Positions 44,886 through 54,796 of a DNA stretch of 64,000 nucleotides are shown piece after piece. Each line of letters opens with the position of its first letter. Positions within the stretch are counted from its first letter, which is position 1. Source of the stretch: Rhodococcus sp. NBC_00297 (GTDB lineage: Bacteria > Actinomycetota > Actinomycetes > Mycobacteriales > Mycobacteriaceae); assembly GCF_036173065.1 (NCBI RefSeq), contig NZ_CP108041.1:558001-622000 (forward strand), written 5' to 3'. A model generated the notes under the pieces. It was not told the origin of the DNA and did not search any database. It was given only the letters and a program-made list of their open reading frames with translations. A program made the position numbers and the translations under genes.

Positions 44886-46391
44886 ATGAAGGTGCACGAC
44901 CTACTCGACATGCCCCATCTCGGACTCGACCCCCTCGTGTCCGACGACGGACGAGACACGGTCATCCGATGGGTCGTGACGACCGACATGCTCGATCCCG
45001 GTCGCTATCTCGAGGGCGGAGAACTGGTCCTCACCGGACTGATGTGGCACACGAGACCTGAGGATTCGGACGTCTTCGTCCGTGCGATCACCGGTGCCGG
45101 CGTCGCCGCACTGGCGGCCTCGTACGACGGCGTGGTGCCCGCCGATCTCGTCGAGTCGTGCCGCCAACACGCGCTGCCCCTGTTCCGGGTGTCCGCCGCC
45201 GTGGCCTTCGCGACGATCACGGAGAGCGTGGTGCGCTCGCTCTCGCGCGAGCGCGCGACCGATCTCCGGTCGGTCCTCGACCGGCACCGCCGCCTGGTGT
45301 CGGGCGCCGGCGCCGGGGACGGCATCGGGCCGCTTCTCGATCTGGTGTCCGAGGACCTCGGACTGGAGTGCTGGGTGCTCACCCCCGGCGGGCGCGTCGT
45401 GGCCTCGTCCCATCCGCTTCCCGACGACATCCGTCCCGACGATCTGGCGCACGACTTCCTCACGGCGCGAGCACTTCCCGTGGTGTCCCACGGCCTGTCC
45501 CTCCTCGCCGTCGACGGTGACCGGACGTCGCGCGTCGCCGACGCGATGGTGGCCTTCCGCAGCGACTGGCGCAGTTGGACTCCCGAGCGGCTCGCACTCG
45601 CCGAGGACGTGGCGTCGATCGTCGCGCTCGAACGTGAGCGCACCGACGACCGCCTCGGGTCGTCCGGACGCTCGGCGCACCAGCTGATCCGCGTGATCAC
45701 CGCGGGCGGATCGGTCGCGGACACCCTCGCCCAGATGACGGTGGTCGGCCTCGACACCGACGCTCGGTACGCGGTGGTCGCCGCGGCCGTCGCGAGTGGC
45801 CCCCTCCGAGCCGGCGAACTCCGGGTGGTCCTGCGCGAGTTGCTCCCGAGCGGCGGCGCGATCGGTGTGACGGACGGTGAGGTGGTCGCAATCGTTCCCA
45901 CCGACGACGACCTGACGCCGCGAGTGCGGTCGGGGATGGATCGCCTCGTTCCCGGACTTGCCGGCAGCGACGTCTCGCTCGGCGTTAGCGGCGCGGTGAC
46001 GGCGGGCGAACTCCGCGGCGCCGTCGACGAAGCCAGGTATGCCCGCCGGCTCGCGGCCGGCCGCAGCGACGGGGTCCGCATCGTGGGGCACGACGAACTG
46101 GCGGACCTGGTGCTGCTCCTGGCGAGCGTGCCGGACGAGATGAGACGGCTGTTCCGCTCGCGTCTGCTGGATCCGGTCGTGGAGTACGACGACCGCCATC
46201 AGAGCGATCTCGTCCCGACTCTGCGAGCCTTCCTCGACTGCAACGGATCGTGGACGGCGTGCTCGACCCGGCTGCACCTGCACGTCAACTCGGTGCGCTA
46301 CCGCATCCAGCGCATCGAGGAACTCACCGGTCGGGATCTCTCCGGACTCGAGGACCGCGTGAACTTCTATCTGGCACTGCGGATGTCGTGA
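44886..46391 (+). CDS. pucR: PucR-family transcriptional regulator
   Basis: The 501-residue protein has the PucR N-terminal sensor domain (VHDLLDMPHLGLDPLVS...GGELVLTGLMW; about 1-125), a central GGDEF-like CdaR segment (about 280-400), and a C-terminal PucR helix-turn-helix. The last includes FLDCNGSWTACSTRLHLHVNSVRYRIQRIEEL (about 450-482). In Bacillus PucR activates purine-degradation genes in response to allantoin-type compounds. Here it is divergent from the xanthine dehydrogenase operon, with only 94 bp shared. Its stop lies 9 bp from the end of the convergent UPF0104 gene. Confidence 0.9.
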   Translation: MKVHDLLDMPHLGLDPLVSDDGRDTVIRWVVTTDMLDPGRYLEGGELVLTGLMWHTRPEDSDVFVRAITGAGVAALAASYDGVVPADLVESCRQHALPLFRVSAAVAFATITESVVRSLSRERATDLRSVLDRHRRLVSGAGAGDGIGPLLDLVSEDLGLECWVLTPGGRVVASSHPLPDDIRPDDLAHDFLTARALPVVSHGLSLLAVDGDRTSRVADAMVAFRSDWRSWTPERLALAEDVASIVALERERTDDRLGSSGRSAHQLIRVITAGGSVADTLAQMTVVGLDTDARYAVVAAAVASGPLRAGELRVVLRELLPSGGAIGVTDGEVVAIVPTDDDLTPRVRSGMDRLVPGLAGSDVSLGVSGAVTAGELRGAVDEARYARRLAAGRSDGVRIVGHDELADLVLLLASVPDEMRRLFRSRLLDPVVEYDDRHQSDLVPTLRAFLDCNGSWTACSTRLHLHVNSVRYRIQRIEELTGRDLSGLEDRVNFYLALRMS

Positions 46392-46400
46392 CGGCCGGGA

Positions 46401-48776
46401 TCAGATCATGTCCTTGCGCGCCAACCACCGCATGATCGGCCAGCCGAGGAACACCGGGATCCAGCACGTGAGCACGCGATAGAGCAGAACGGACGGCACC
46501 GCGATGGTGGCGGGCAACCCGAACGCCGCCAGACCGCCGATGAGAGCGGCTTCCACGGCGCCGATGCCACCCGGCGTCGGGGCTGCGGAGGCGAGCGTCC
46601 CGCCGATCATCGTGACGATGGTGACCGTGATGAAGGTGGTGCCCCCGCCGAACGCCTCGATGCTCACCCACAGCGCGAAGGCAGCACCGAGAGTGGTTGC
46701 AGCGCAGCCCAGCACGATGACGGTGAAGCGTGCCGGATGCCGCACGAGCTCCGAGAGGTCCGAGTAGACCTCCGCGAGCTGAGGACGCACCGCGGTGCGC
46801 AGGAAGCGCCGCAGGGTGGGCACGAACAGGAAGGCGCCGAGGGCGCCGAACGCGACACCGGCGATGAGGTACAGGATCGTGGCGCTCGGGACGAAGCGGG
46901 ACAGGTCGGCGGACTGGCCCGCCGCGACGCTGAACACCACGAGCAGCGTCACGTGCGAGATCACCTGCACCAGTTGCTGCAGCGCCACCGCGGCGGTCGA
47001 GCGCGTGAGCGTCAACCCGCCCTTCTGCAGGAAGCGGACGCTCAGCGCCAGTCCGCCGACACCCGCCGGAGTCGTCGTCGCCGCGAACGTGTTGGCCACC
47101 TGCATGATCGTCGTGTTCAGGAAACCCACGGCGCCCGAGGCGCACGCCCACAGCGCCGCGGCCGCTCCGAAATAGGTCGCGGCGGAGATCGCGAGACCGA
47201 GCAGTGCCCACCACCAGTCGATCGAGGCCAGCTCGGAGGCGAAGGTGGGGACCTGACTGATGAACGGATACGCGACGTAGACCAGCACGATGAGCAGGAC
47301 CAACTGCACGACCTGGTTGCGCGAGAACCGCGTCACCTGCTCGGTGGCGATCGCCGAGGTCCCGGTCCGGGCCAGCACCGTGTCGCGCGTCGCCGTGAGC
47401 ACCCCCTTGGCGTCGTGCACCGCCCGTCGCACGCGGGTCGGGATGGCGGACGGCGTCAGCCGGCGTGAGGCGGTGAGAACGTCCGCCGGGCCGAGCCTGT
47501 CGATCGCGGCGTCGACGGCGACGTCGGGCCCGTACAGCGATGCGGTGGTCAGAATCAGCTGCGCGGCGTCCGAGTGCATCTGGGCCTGCGACGCGCCGAG
47601 TTCCGCGGTGTCGAAGCCACCGAGCAACGCGGTGCCGTCCTCGTCGATCCGAATGTCGTCGACCCGGAGGTCTCCGTGCGAGATCTGCCGGGAGCGCAGC
47701 ACTCCCAGAGTCCGCCACAGTGCGTGCGCATCCTCCGGACGCTCGGGGTCCACGCGCCGACCGCGGGGAACGCTGTGGGCGTACAGGACCCAGCCACGCT
47801 CGAGGGCCGACACCGCCGTCGGGACACAGGCCGCCACACCCAGGTCGTTCAGCGCGATGCCCATCAACGCGCGATGCTCCACCGCGCGGCGCTGTGAGGC
47901 GTGCAGGGGCGGGCTCTCCGACGACCGCAGAGTCACCAGTCGGCGCAGCAGACGCAGGGCGCCGCGGCTGCGCTGATTGGGACCGAACAGCTCGACGACC
48001 ACGTCGTGGCCCACCGGCCCGATCCGTCCCGAGAGCACCAGGGGACCCGAACCCGCCGGGCGCAGGACGACGAACCCGGCGATGTCGACTCCCCGGCGCT
48101 TCAGGGCACGGACGGCCTCGGCGAGCGGCACCTCGAGTGCCGGGGTGCCCACCACCCAGATCACAAGCGATCCGGCGAGCCACCCCACGGCGAGACCGAG
48201 CAGCGAGCGCGCGGGGACGACGGTGCTGATGAGCAGATGGATCGGCACGAAAGCCAGGAGCAGCACCCACCACGTCCGCTTCCAGCGGATCGGCAGCCCC
48301 GGGCCGGAGACGGTGAGCACGGCCGCGACGATGGCGATCCAGCGCGGATCATCGAGGATCTGCGAGAGCAGGGTGTCCAGGCGCGTCGATTCGTCGATGT
48401 GCCACTTCGGCGCGGAGATCCCGCTGCCACTGACCGACAACGCCAGTGCGGCCACCACGGCCGCGGCGACGTAACCCGCGAGCAGCCGCCAGCGGCGTGC
48501 CGCCACCAGTCCGGCGAGCACGGTGAACGGGAGAGCCAGAATGGCGACGCCGTACACGAGATAGACGGCATTGGACTGGCTCGGGGTGAGCACGCCGACG
48601 ATGTCGGAGATCGAGCGCTCCAGCGCGGTCCACTCGTTGCGGGTCACCAACGAACCGACGACGATCGCCCCCAGGACGATCGCCGCGGTCACGACCCGCA
48701 GGATGTCGCTCGTTCGCCGGGTCAACGGTTGCAGGACGCTCCCGGTGACCGGGATGTCTCTTCCGTCGACCAGCAC
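46401..48776 (-). CDS. UPF0104 (LPG-synthase-like) membrane protein with internal kinase-like domain
   Basis: This 791-residue protein has three parts. The first is an N-terminal membrane block of about six helices (to about residue 190). The second is a cytoplasmic domain resembling aminoglycoside-phosphotransferase/protein kinases, with a catalytic-loop-like SHGDLRVDDIRIDEDGTALLGGFD near residue 365. The third is a C-terminal UPF0104 block of about eight helices (VVQLVLLIVLVYVAYPFIS onward; TPAGVGGLALSVRF; APTPGGIGAVEAALIGGL). UPF0104 is the transporter-like half of lysyl-phosphatidylglycerol synthases; the aminoacyl-transfer domain is absent. In the kinase-like loop Asp replaces the usual metal-binding Asn, so activity is doubtful. 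The GTG at 48776 is chosen; a TTG at 48785 is possible. Lipid flipping is inferred. Confidence 0.82.
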   Translation of the reverse strand: MLVDGRDIPVTGSVLQPLTRRTSDILRVVTAAIVLGAIVVGSLVTRNEWTALERSISDIVGVLTPSQSNAVYLVYGVAILALPFTVLAGLVAARRWRLLAGYVAAAVVAALALSVSGSGISAPKWHIDESTRLDTLLSQILDDPRWIAIVAAVLTVSGPGLPIRWKRTWWVLLLAFVPIHLLISTVVPARSLLGLAVGWLAGSLVIWVVGTPALEVPLAEAVRALKRRGVDIAGFVVLRPAGSGPLVLSGRIGPVGHDVVVELFGPNQRSRGALRLLRRLVTLRSSESPPLHASQRRAVEHRALMGIALNDLGVAACVPTAVSALERGWVLYAHSVPRGRRVDPERPEDAHALWRTLGVLRSRQISHGDLRVDDIRIDEDGTALLGGFDTAELGASQAQMHSDAAQLILTTASLYGPDVAVDAAIDRLGPADVLTASRRLTPSAIPTRVRRAVHDAKGVLTATRDTVLARTGTSAIATEQVTRFSRNQVVQLVLLIVLVYVAYPFISQVPTFASELASIDWWWALLGLAISAATYFGAAAALWACASGAVGFLNTTIMQVANTFAATTTPAGVGGLALSVRFLQKGGLTLTRSTAAVALQQLVQVISHVTLLVVFSVAAGQSADLSRFVPSATILYLIAGVAFGALGAFLFVPTLRRFLRTAVRPQLAEVYSDLSELVRHPARFTVIVLGCAATTLGAAFALWVSIEAFGGGTTFITVTIVTMIGGTLASAAPTPGGIGAVEAALIGGLAAFGLPATIAVPSVLLYRVLTCWIPVFLGWPIMRWLARKDMI

Positions 48777-48821
48777 ACCGGCCAACCTATCGGAGCGGTG
48801 GGCCGCCGGCGGTGAGGCGCA

Positions 48822-49553
48822 TCACGTTCGGAAGCGATACCCCATGCCGGCCTCGGTCAGCAGGTGGCGTGGATGCGCCGGATCGGGCTCGAGTTTGCGC
48901 CGCAGCTGACCGAGATACACCCGGAGATAGTGGGTCTCGGTCTCGTACGCCGGACCCCACACCTCGCGCAGCAGTTCTCGCTGTCCGACCAGCTTGCCGC
49001 GGTGCCGCACCAACATCTCGAGCATGCCCCACTCGGTGGGGGTGAGGTGGACCGGCTGCCCGTCACGCGTCACCGATCTCGCGGCCAGATCCACGGTGAA
49101 CGAGTCGGTCACGACGACCGCCTCGCCGTCGCCGTCCGCCGTGCGCGCGGCGCGCCGAACCGCGACGCGCAGCCGGGCGAGGAACTCGTCCATGCCGAAC
49201 GGCTTGGTCACGTAGTCGTCCGCACCCGCGTCCAGCGCGTCGACCTTGTCGCCGGAGTCCGAACGGGCGGACAGCACGATCACAGGCACGGTGGTCCACC
49301 CGCGAAGTCCGGCGAGCACCTCCAGGCCGTCGAGATCCGGCAGACCCAGGTCGAGGACAATCACGTCCGGATGCCTCTCGGCGGCGGCGCGCAGAGCTCC
49401 CGCTCCGGTCGACGCCGTCGACACGTCGTAGCCTCGCACCCCGAGATTGATGCGCAGCGCCCGCAGCAACTGCGGCTCGTCGTCGACGACGAGGACACGG
49501 GTGGGCGGCGGTCCCGGCCGCGGCGTCTCGGTCGTTCCCCCGTCCTCGGTCAC
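48822..49553 (-). CDS. kdpE: KdpE response regulator
   Basis: An OmpR-family regulator that activates kdp transcription when potassium is low. The 243-residue protein has a receiver domain (VLVVDDEPQLLRAL; phospho-acceptor Asp68 in VIVLDLGLPDLDG; KPFGMDEFLARL with the conserved lysine). A winged-helix DNA-binding domain follows (LTPTEWGMLEMLVRHRGKLVGQRELLREVWG, LRVYLGQLRRKLEPDP). The GTG overlaps the kdpD stop (GTGA). It is the last gene of the kdp operon. Confidence 0.95.
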   Translation of the reverse strand: MTEDGGTTETPRPGPPPTRVLVVDDEPQLLRALRINLGVRGYDVSTASTGAGALRAAAERHPDVIVLDLGLPDLDGLEVLAGLRGWTTVPVIVLSARSDSGDKVDALDAGADDYVTKPFGMDEFLARLRVAVRRAARTADGDGEAVVVTDSFTVDLAARSVTRDGQPVHLTPTEWGMLEMLVRHRGKLVGQRELLREVWGPAYETETHYLRVYLGQLRRKLEPDPAHPRHLLTEAGMGYRFRT

Positions 49554-52066
49554 GACGCCGCCGGCAGGTCGACGGTGACGGTCAGCCCGCCGCCGACGGT
49601 GCGCTGCGTCGACACCGTGCCGTGCATGGCCTCGACGAAGCCGCGCACCACGGACAGTCCGAGGCCGACGCCGGTGGTGTTGTCGCGATCCCCGAGCCGC
49701 TGGAACGCGTCGAAGACCGTCTCCTCCGAGCCGTCCGCGATACCGGGCCCGTGGTCGGCCACGGCGAGCCGGACGCGGTCGTCGTCCACACGAGCGGACA
49801 CGCGGATCTCGCCGTGGGGTGCGTACCGCACCGCGTTGTCGATCAGATTCGCCACCACCCGCTCCAGCAGACCCTCGTCCGCCAGCACCGACAGATCTCC
49901 CACCTCCACCTGCAGGCGGGACCGCGCCGGACCGACGGAGGCCGAGGCGCGGTGCACGACCTCGTCGAGGAACACACGCGCCGACACCGGCCGCACCACG
50001 CCGGCGGCCAGGCGCGAGGAGTCGAGCAGGTTCTCCACCAGCGCGGTGAGCTGATCCGCCGACTCCTCGACCGTCGCCAGCAACTCCGCGGTGTCCTCGG
50101 GCGAGAAGGTGACGTCCTCGCTGCGCAGACTCGAGGCGGCGGCCTTGACCGCGGCCAGCGGCGTCCTCAGGTCGTGTCCCACGGCGGACAGCAGTGCCCG
50201 CCGCAGTGTGTCCGACTCGACGGCGGCCGCGGCGGTGCTCGCCTCCGCGGCCAGTTCGCTCTGGCGGATCAAGCCGACCGCCTGATTGGCGACCGCCGTG
50301 AGGACACGCCGGTCGGTCGCTCGGGTGCGGTGCCCCGCGAGGACGAGGGCGTACTCCTCGTCGCCCACCTCCACCGCGGTGTCGGCGGCGTCCACGCTCG
50401 TGGGCGGGTTCTCCCCCACTGCACTGACGACGCCGTGCCCCGAGCGCAGCACCGCCACGGCGCGCTGCCCGTACGTCTCGCGCACCCGCTCGAGCAGAGC
50501 GGGCAGGTCGGCTCCCCGCAGCACCGATCCGGCGAACAGCGCCAGCAGTTCCGCCTGTTGCGACGCGCTGCGGGCGTCCCGTGCCCGCCGGGCGGCCGCG
50601 TCGACGAGCACGGCCACCGCCACGGCGACGACGAGCAGCACCACCGTCGTCACGAAGTTGTCCGGCTCGGCGATGGTGAAGCTGTAGCGCGGTTCGGTGA
50701 AGAGGAAGTTCAGCAGCAGGGCGGAGAACAGCGCCGACAGGATCGCGGGGGCCACACCGCCGAGCAGGGACACCGCCAGCACGACGATGAAGAACAGCGC
50801 GCTCTCGCCGCCGAGATCGAGAAGGTCGTCCACGAGCGAGATCAATCCCGCCGCCACCGCCGGTACGGCGAGCGCGGCGATCCAGGCGACCGGGCGCCGG
50901 ACGGTCGGCGACGACAGTCGCCGGACTCCGGTGGAGGCGTGGTCGTGCGTGACCATGTGGACGTCGATCGCGCCGGAGTTCTGCACCACGGTCGATCCGA
51001 TGCCCTCGTCGACGGCCCGTGCCCACCGTGACCGGCGCGACGTTCCGAGCACGAGTTGCGTCGCGTTCACCCCGCGGGCGAACTCGAGCAACGTCACGGG
51101 CACGTCGTCGCCGACGACACTGTGCATCGAGGCGCCCAGACCGCCGGCCAGGGTCCGCACCGCACCCATGTGCGCGGCGGACACCCCCGCCAACCCGTCA
51201 CCTCGCACCACGTGCAGCACCATGAGTTCGGCGCTGGACTTCGCGGCGATCCGGCTGGCGCGGCGTACGAGAGTGTCGGACTCGGGTCCGCCTGTCACCG
51301 CGACGACGACACGCTCTCGCGCTTCCCAGGTGTCCCTGATGGCGTTGTCGGCGCGGTAGCGGGCCAGCGCCGCATCGACCTGGTCCGCCAACCACAGCAG
51401 CGCCAACTCCCGCAGAGCGGTGAGGTTTCCACGCCGGAAGAAGTTGCTCAGTGCCGCGTCGATCTTCTCGGGTGCGTAGACGTTCCCGTGTGACAGTCTG
51501 CGTCGCAACGCTTCCGGTGTGATGTCGACCAGCTCTACCTGGGCCGCGGCTCGCACGACAGCGTCCGGAACCGTCTCCCGCTGCACCACACCGGTGATGC
51601 GCTGGACCACGTCGTTGAGACTCTCGAGGTGCTGCACGTTCAGAGTCGACACCACGTCGATCCCGGCGGCCAGAAACTCCTCGACGTCCTGCCAGCGCTT
51701 GGCGTTGCGACTGCCCGGAGTGTTCGAGTGGGCCAGTTCGTCGACGAGGACCACTTCCGGCATTCTGGCCACGACGCCGTCGACGTCGAGTTCGGGGACC
51801 GAGGCTCCGCGATACTCGACCATGGTCGGTGCCAGTACCGCGATGCCTTCCAGCATCTCTGCCGTTCGAGTGCGTCCGTGAGTCTCGACGACGCCGGCGA
51901 CGACGTCACACCCACGGGACTGGCGACGGTGCGCCTCGCCGAGCATCGCGAACGTCTTTCCCACGCCCGGCGCCGCGCCGAGATAGATGCGCAGTTCTCC
52001 CCTGCCCCCCGGTGTCGTGCGTTCGTCCGCGGCGTCGGCGTGCATGCTCACGTGCTCATCATCCAC
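49550..52066 (-). CDS. kdpD: KdpD sensor histidine kinase
   Basis: A potassium/turgor sensor. The 838-residue protein contains the N-terminal KdpD domain with Walker A YLGAAPGVGKT (about 28-38), a UspA-like domain (about 250-370) and four membrane helices in the DUF4118 block (about 395-500). A GAF-like region and the kinase core follow: H box SAVGHDLRTPLAAVKA with His631, N box region NLIDNAVRYAPHG, and G boxes VADHGPGIADG and GVGLGLSVVRGF. The GTG at 52066 overlaps kdpC by 8 bp; an ATG at 52045 would still leave the KdpD domain whole and is a real alternative. The UspA-like part of such kinases binds c-di-AMP in some bacteria. Confidence 0.95.
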   Translation of the reverse strand: MDDEHVSMHADAADERTTPGGRGELRIYLGAAPGVGKTFAMLGEAHRRQSRGCDVVAGVVETHGRTRTAEMLEGIAVLAPTMVEYRGASVPELDVDGVVARMPEVVLVDELAHSNTPGSRNAKRWQDVEEFLAAGIDVVSTLNVQHLESLNDVVQRITGVVQRETVPDAVVRAAAQVELVDITPEALRRRLSHGNVYAPEKIDAALSNFFRRGNLTALRELALLWLADQVDAALARYRADNAIRDTWEARERVVVAVTGGPESDTLVRRASRIAAKSSAELMVLHVVRGDGLAGVSAAHMGAVRTLAGGLGASMHSVVGDDVPVTLLEFARGVNATQLVLGTSRRSRWARAVDEGIGSTVVQNSGAIDVHMVTHDHASTGVRRLSSPTVRRPVAWIAALAVPAVAAGLISLVDDLLDLGGESALFFIVVLAVSLLGGVAPAILSALFSALLLNFLFTEPRYSFTIAEPDNFVTTVVLLVVAVAVAVLVDAAARRARDARSASQQAELLALFAGSVLRGADLPALLERVRETYGQRAVAVLRSGHGVVSAVGENPPTSVDAADTAVEVGDEEYALVLAGHRTRATDRRVLTAVANQAVGLIRQSELAAEASTAAAAVESDTLRRALLSAVGHDLRTPLAAVKAAASSLRSEDVTFSPEDTAELLATVEESADQLTALVENLLDSSRLAAGVVRPVSARVFLDEVVHRASASVGPARSRLQVEVGDLSVLADEGLLERVVANLIDNAVRYAPHGEIRVSARVDDDRVRLAVADHGPGIADGSEETVFDAFQRLGDRDNTTGVGLGLSVVRGFVEAMHGTVSTQRTVGGGLTVTVDLPAAS

Positions 52067-52703
52067 CCGTGGTCGAGCAGTCGGGTGCAGTCAGTCCCAG
52101 GTCGACGTTCAGCGTGGCGACGTTCACCGTCGCCTGTCCCAGGAATCCGAACTGACGACCGTCGGTGTTCGCGGCCACCAGCGCGCGGACCTCGTCCCGG
52201 GAGTTGCCGGTTGCTGCGGCCACACGGGGCACCTGAAGCTCCGCGTACGCCGGGCTGATGTCCGGGTCGACACCCGAACCGGAACCGGTGACCGCGTCGA
52301 CGGGCACCGCCACCGGATCGACGTTCTCACGCTCGGCGATCGCAGCACGACGTTGCTCGATGAACGACGCGAGAATGTCACTGCTCGGACCCTGGTTCAG
52401 AGGGAGAGCGGCGGAGGGGTCGCCCGCGGCGAAGGCGTCGTCGTCGGCGACCGACCCTGTGACGCGCGTGTGGAAATACGGATCGGGTCGTCCGTCTGCG
52501 ACCACGGTGTCGACGCCGATGAGCGAGCTGCCGACAACACATCCCGAGGCATCGCGGATGGGTGAGCCTTCCGCCGAGTCGGACCCGATGCGACTGATGG
52601 CCCACACCGCGGCTGGGTACCCGATTCCGAGGAGAACCGTCAACACCAGCAGAACTGTGAATCCGGCGACGATCTGTTTGAAGAACACCGAAAATGTACG
52701 CAT
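52059..52703 (-). CDS. kdpC: Potassium-transporting ATPase subunit C
   Basis: KdpC is the single-pass subunit that stabilises the KdpFABC pump. The 214-residue product has one N-terminal helix (about 10-35, TVLLVLTVLLGIGYPAAVWAI). Family elements are SLIGVDTVV, PYFHTRVTG, a DPSAALPLNQGPSS segment and SGSGVDPDISPAYAELQVPRVA near the C terminus. It ends with the usual LNVDLGL strand. The ATG lies 2 bp after the kdpB stop. Confidence 0.95.
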   Translation of the reverse strand: MRTFSVFFKQIVAGFTVLLVLTVLLGIGYPAAVWAISRIGSDSAEGSPIRDASGCVVGSSLIGVDTVVADGRPDPYFHTRVTGSVADDDAFAAGDPSAALPLNQGPSSDILASFIEQRRAAIAERENVDPVAVPVDAVTGSGSGVDPDISPAYAELQVPRVAAATGNSRDEVRALVAANTDGRQFGFLGQATVNVATLNVDLGLTAPDCSTTGG

Positions 52704-52705
52704 TG

Positions 52706-54796
52706 CTAGCCCATTCCAGGAACGAGTCGGACCACGAGGTCGATCAGCCAGATACCGATGAAGGGCGAGATCACACCGCCGACGCCGTAGACGGCGAGGT
52801 TGCGGCCGAGCAGTGTCGACGCGGTGGACGGCGTGTACCGAACACCCTTCAGCGCAAGAGGAATCAGCGCCACGATGACCAAGGCGTTGAACACCACGGC
52901 CGAGACGATCGCTGATTGCGGCGTTGCCAGCCGCATGATGTTCAGCGTGTCGAGCTGCGGATACACCGTGGAGAACAGTGCCGGCAGGATCGCGAAGTAC
53001 TTGGCGAGGTCGTTCGCCAACGAGAACGTGGTGAGCGCTCCGCGGGTGATGAGGAGTTGCTTTCCGACCTCCACCACTTCTATCAACTTCGTGGGATCGG
53101 AATCGAGATCCACCATGTTGCCCGCCTCTTTCGCTGCGGACGTGCCGGTGTTCATCGCCACGCCGACGTCGGCCTGAGCCAGCGCGGGAGCGTCGTTGGT
53201 GCCGTCCCCGGTCATCGCGACCAGCCGACCACCGTTCTGTTCACGGCGGATCAAGGCCAGTTTGTCTTCCGGTGTCGCTTCGGCGAGGAAGTCGTCCACC
53301 CCGGCTTCCGCAGCGATGGCCCGAGCGGTGAGGGGGTTGTCGCCGGTCACCATCACGGTCCGAATGCCCATGGCGCGCAACCGTTCGAATCGCTCGGCGA
53401 TGTGAGGCTTGACCACATCCGACAACTCGACGACTCCGAGAACTCGGGCACTCGACCCGGATTCGGCGACCGCGACGACGAGCGGTGTACCGCCCGCTTC
53501 GGACACCGATTCGACCGAATCACGTACCGCAGTGTCGGCGGCGTGGCCACTCTGCTCGCGAACCCAGGCGAACACGCTGTCGGAGGCGCCCTTTCGGATC
53601 TGCCGACCGTCGACGTCCAGCCCACTCATGCGGGTCTGAGCGGTGAACGGAACGAACTCACCCCCAGCTGTGGGAGCTACATCCCCGCCGAAGTCGCGTG
53701 CGACGAGTTCGACGATGCTGCGTCCTTCGGGTGTTCCGTCAGCGAGCGACGACAGGCGGGCCGCGTCGGCAAGTTCCCGAACATCGACCCCGGGTGCCGG
53801 ATGCAGTGCCGTGGCTCTGCGATTTCCGAAGGTGATCGTGCCGGTCTTGTCCATGAGCAGGGTGTCGATGTCGCCGGCGGCCTCGACCGCGCGGCCCGAC
53901 ATGGCCAGAACGTTGCGCTGCACCAGTCGGTCCATACCGGCGATGCCGATGGCGGACAGGAGTGCGCCGATGGTCGTCGGAATCAGGCAGACGAGAAGTG
54001 CGATGAGCTTGACCGGATCCTGCGCCGACCCCGCGTAGATGCTCATGGGACCGATGGCCACGACGGCAAGCAGGAACACGATGGTCAGGGACGCGAGCAG
54101 GATGTTGAGAGCGATCTCGTTCGGAGTCTTCTGTCGCGACGCACCCTCGACGAGCGCGATCATCCGGTCGACGAACGTCTCACCCTGTGAGGCGGTGATC
54201 TTCACGACGATCCGGTCCGACAGCACGGTCGTGCCGCCGGTGACGGCGCTTCGGTCACCGCCCGATTCACGCACCACCGGTGCGGATTCACCCGTGATGG
54301 CGGATTCGTCCACCGATGCGATGCCGTCGACCACATCACCGTCACCGGGAATGACCTCCCCTGCGGTGACGACCACCTCGTCACCGACCTTCAGTTCGGT
54401 GCCGGGCACGCTCTCGACGGACCCGTCGGGCAGCCGACGATTCGCGAGCGTGTCCCGTTTGACGTTGCGCAGACTGGCCGCCTGGGCCTTGCCGCGACCC
54501 TCGGCAACGGACTCGGCGAGGTTCGCGAACACCACGGTGAACCAGAGCCACCCGGTGACGAGCCAGGAGAACACCGACGGGTCGGCGATCGCCATGACAG
54601 TGGTGATGACCGAACCGACCAGAACGACGAACATGACCGGGTTGCGGGCCTGGTGACGCGGATCGAGCTTGCGGAATGCGGTGGGCAACGAGGTCCACAG
54701 CTGTGTGGGGCTGAAGTAGCCGGATGTGACGGGAGCAGGCGCGCCGGCGTCGGGTGTCGCCTCCGACTGAGTGGGATGGTCGTTGACGAGGGTCAT
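52706..54796 (-). CDS. kdpB: Potassium-transporting ATPase subunit B (P-type)
   Basis: The ATP-hydrolysing subunit. The 696-residue P-type ATPase has the phosphorylation motif [12 protein letters not shown] with Asp316, the actuator motif [11 protein letters not shown], the nucleotide-domain KGAS, and hinge motifs [12 protein letters not shown] and [18 protein letters not shown]. About seven membrane helices are present. The ATG overlaps the kdpA stop (ATGA). The N terminus has a Pro/Ala/Thr-rich extension of about 30 residues before the [11 protein letters not shown] segment. Confidence 0.97.
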   Translation of the reverse strand: MTLVNDHPTQSEATPDAGAPAPVTSGYFSPTQLWTSLPTAFRKLDPRHQARNPVMFVVLVGSVITTVMAIADPSVFSWLVTGWLWFTVVFANLAESVAEGRGKAQAASLRNVKRDTLANRRLPDGSVESVPGTELKVGDEVVVTAGEVIPGDGDVVDGIASVDESAITGESAPVVRESGGDRSAVTGGTTVLSDRIVVKITASQGETFVDRMIALVEGASRQKTPNEIALNILLASLTIVFLLAVVAIGPMSIYAGSAQDPVKLIALLVCLIPTTIGALLSAIGIAGMDRLVQRNVLAMSGRAVEAAGDIDTLLMDKTGTITFGNRRATALHPAPGVDVRELADAARLSSLADGTPEGRSIVELVARDFGGDVAPTAGGEFVPFTAQTRMSGLDVDGRQIRKGASDSVFAWVREQSGHAADTAVRDSVESVSEAGGTPLVVAVAESGSSARVLGVVELSDVVKPHIAERFERLRAMGIRTVMVTGDNPLTARAIAAEAGVDDFLAEATPEDKLALIRREQNGGRLVAMTGDGTNDAPALAQADVGVAMNTGTSAAKEAGNMVDLDSDPTKLIEVVEVGKQLLITRGALTTFSLANDLAKYFAILPALFSTVYPQLDTLNIMRLATPQSAIVSAVVFNALVIVALIPLALKGVRYTPSTASTLLGRNLAVYGVGGVISPFIGIWLIDLVVRLVPGMG

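Noticed and set aside
49554-51026. A kinase-regulator fusion upstream of KdpE
   Set aside because: The long frame reading into KdpE lies in the wrong frame of kdpD. kdpD and kdpE each have complete, separate frames with a GTGA overlap.
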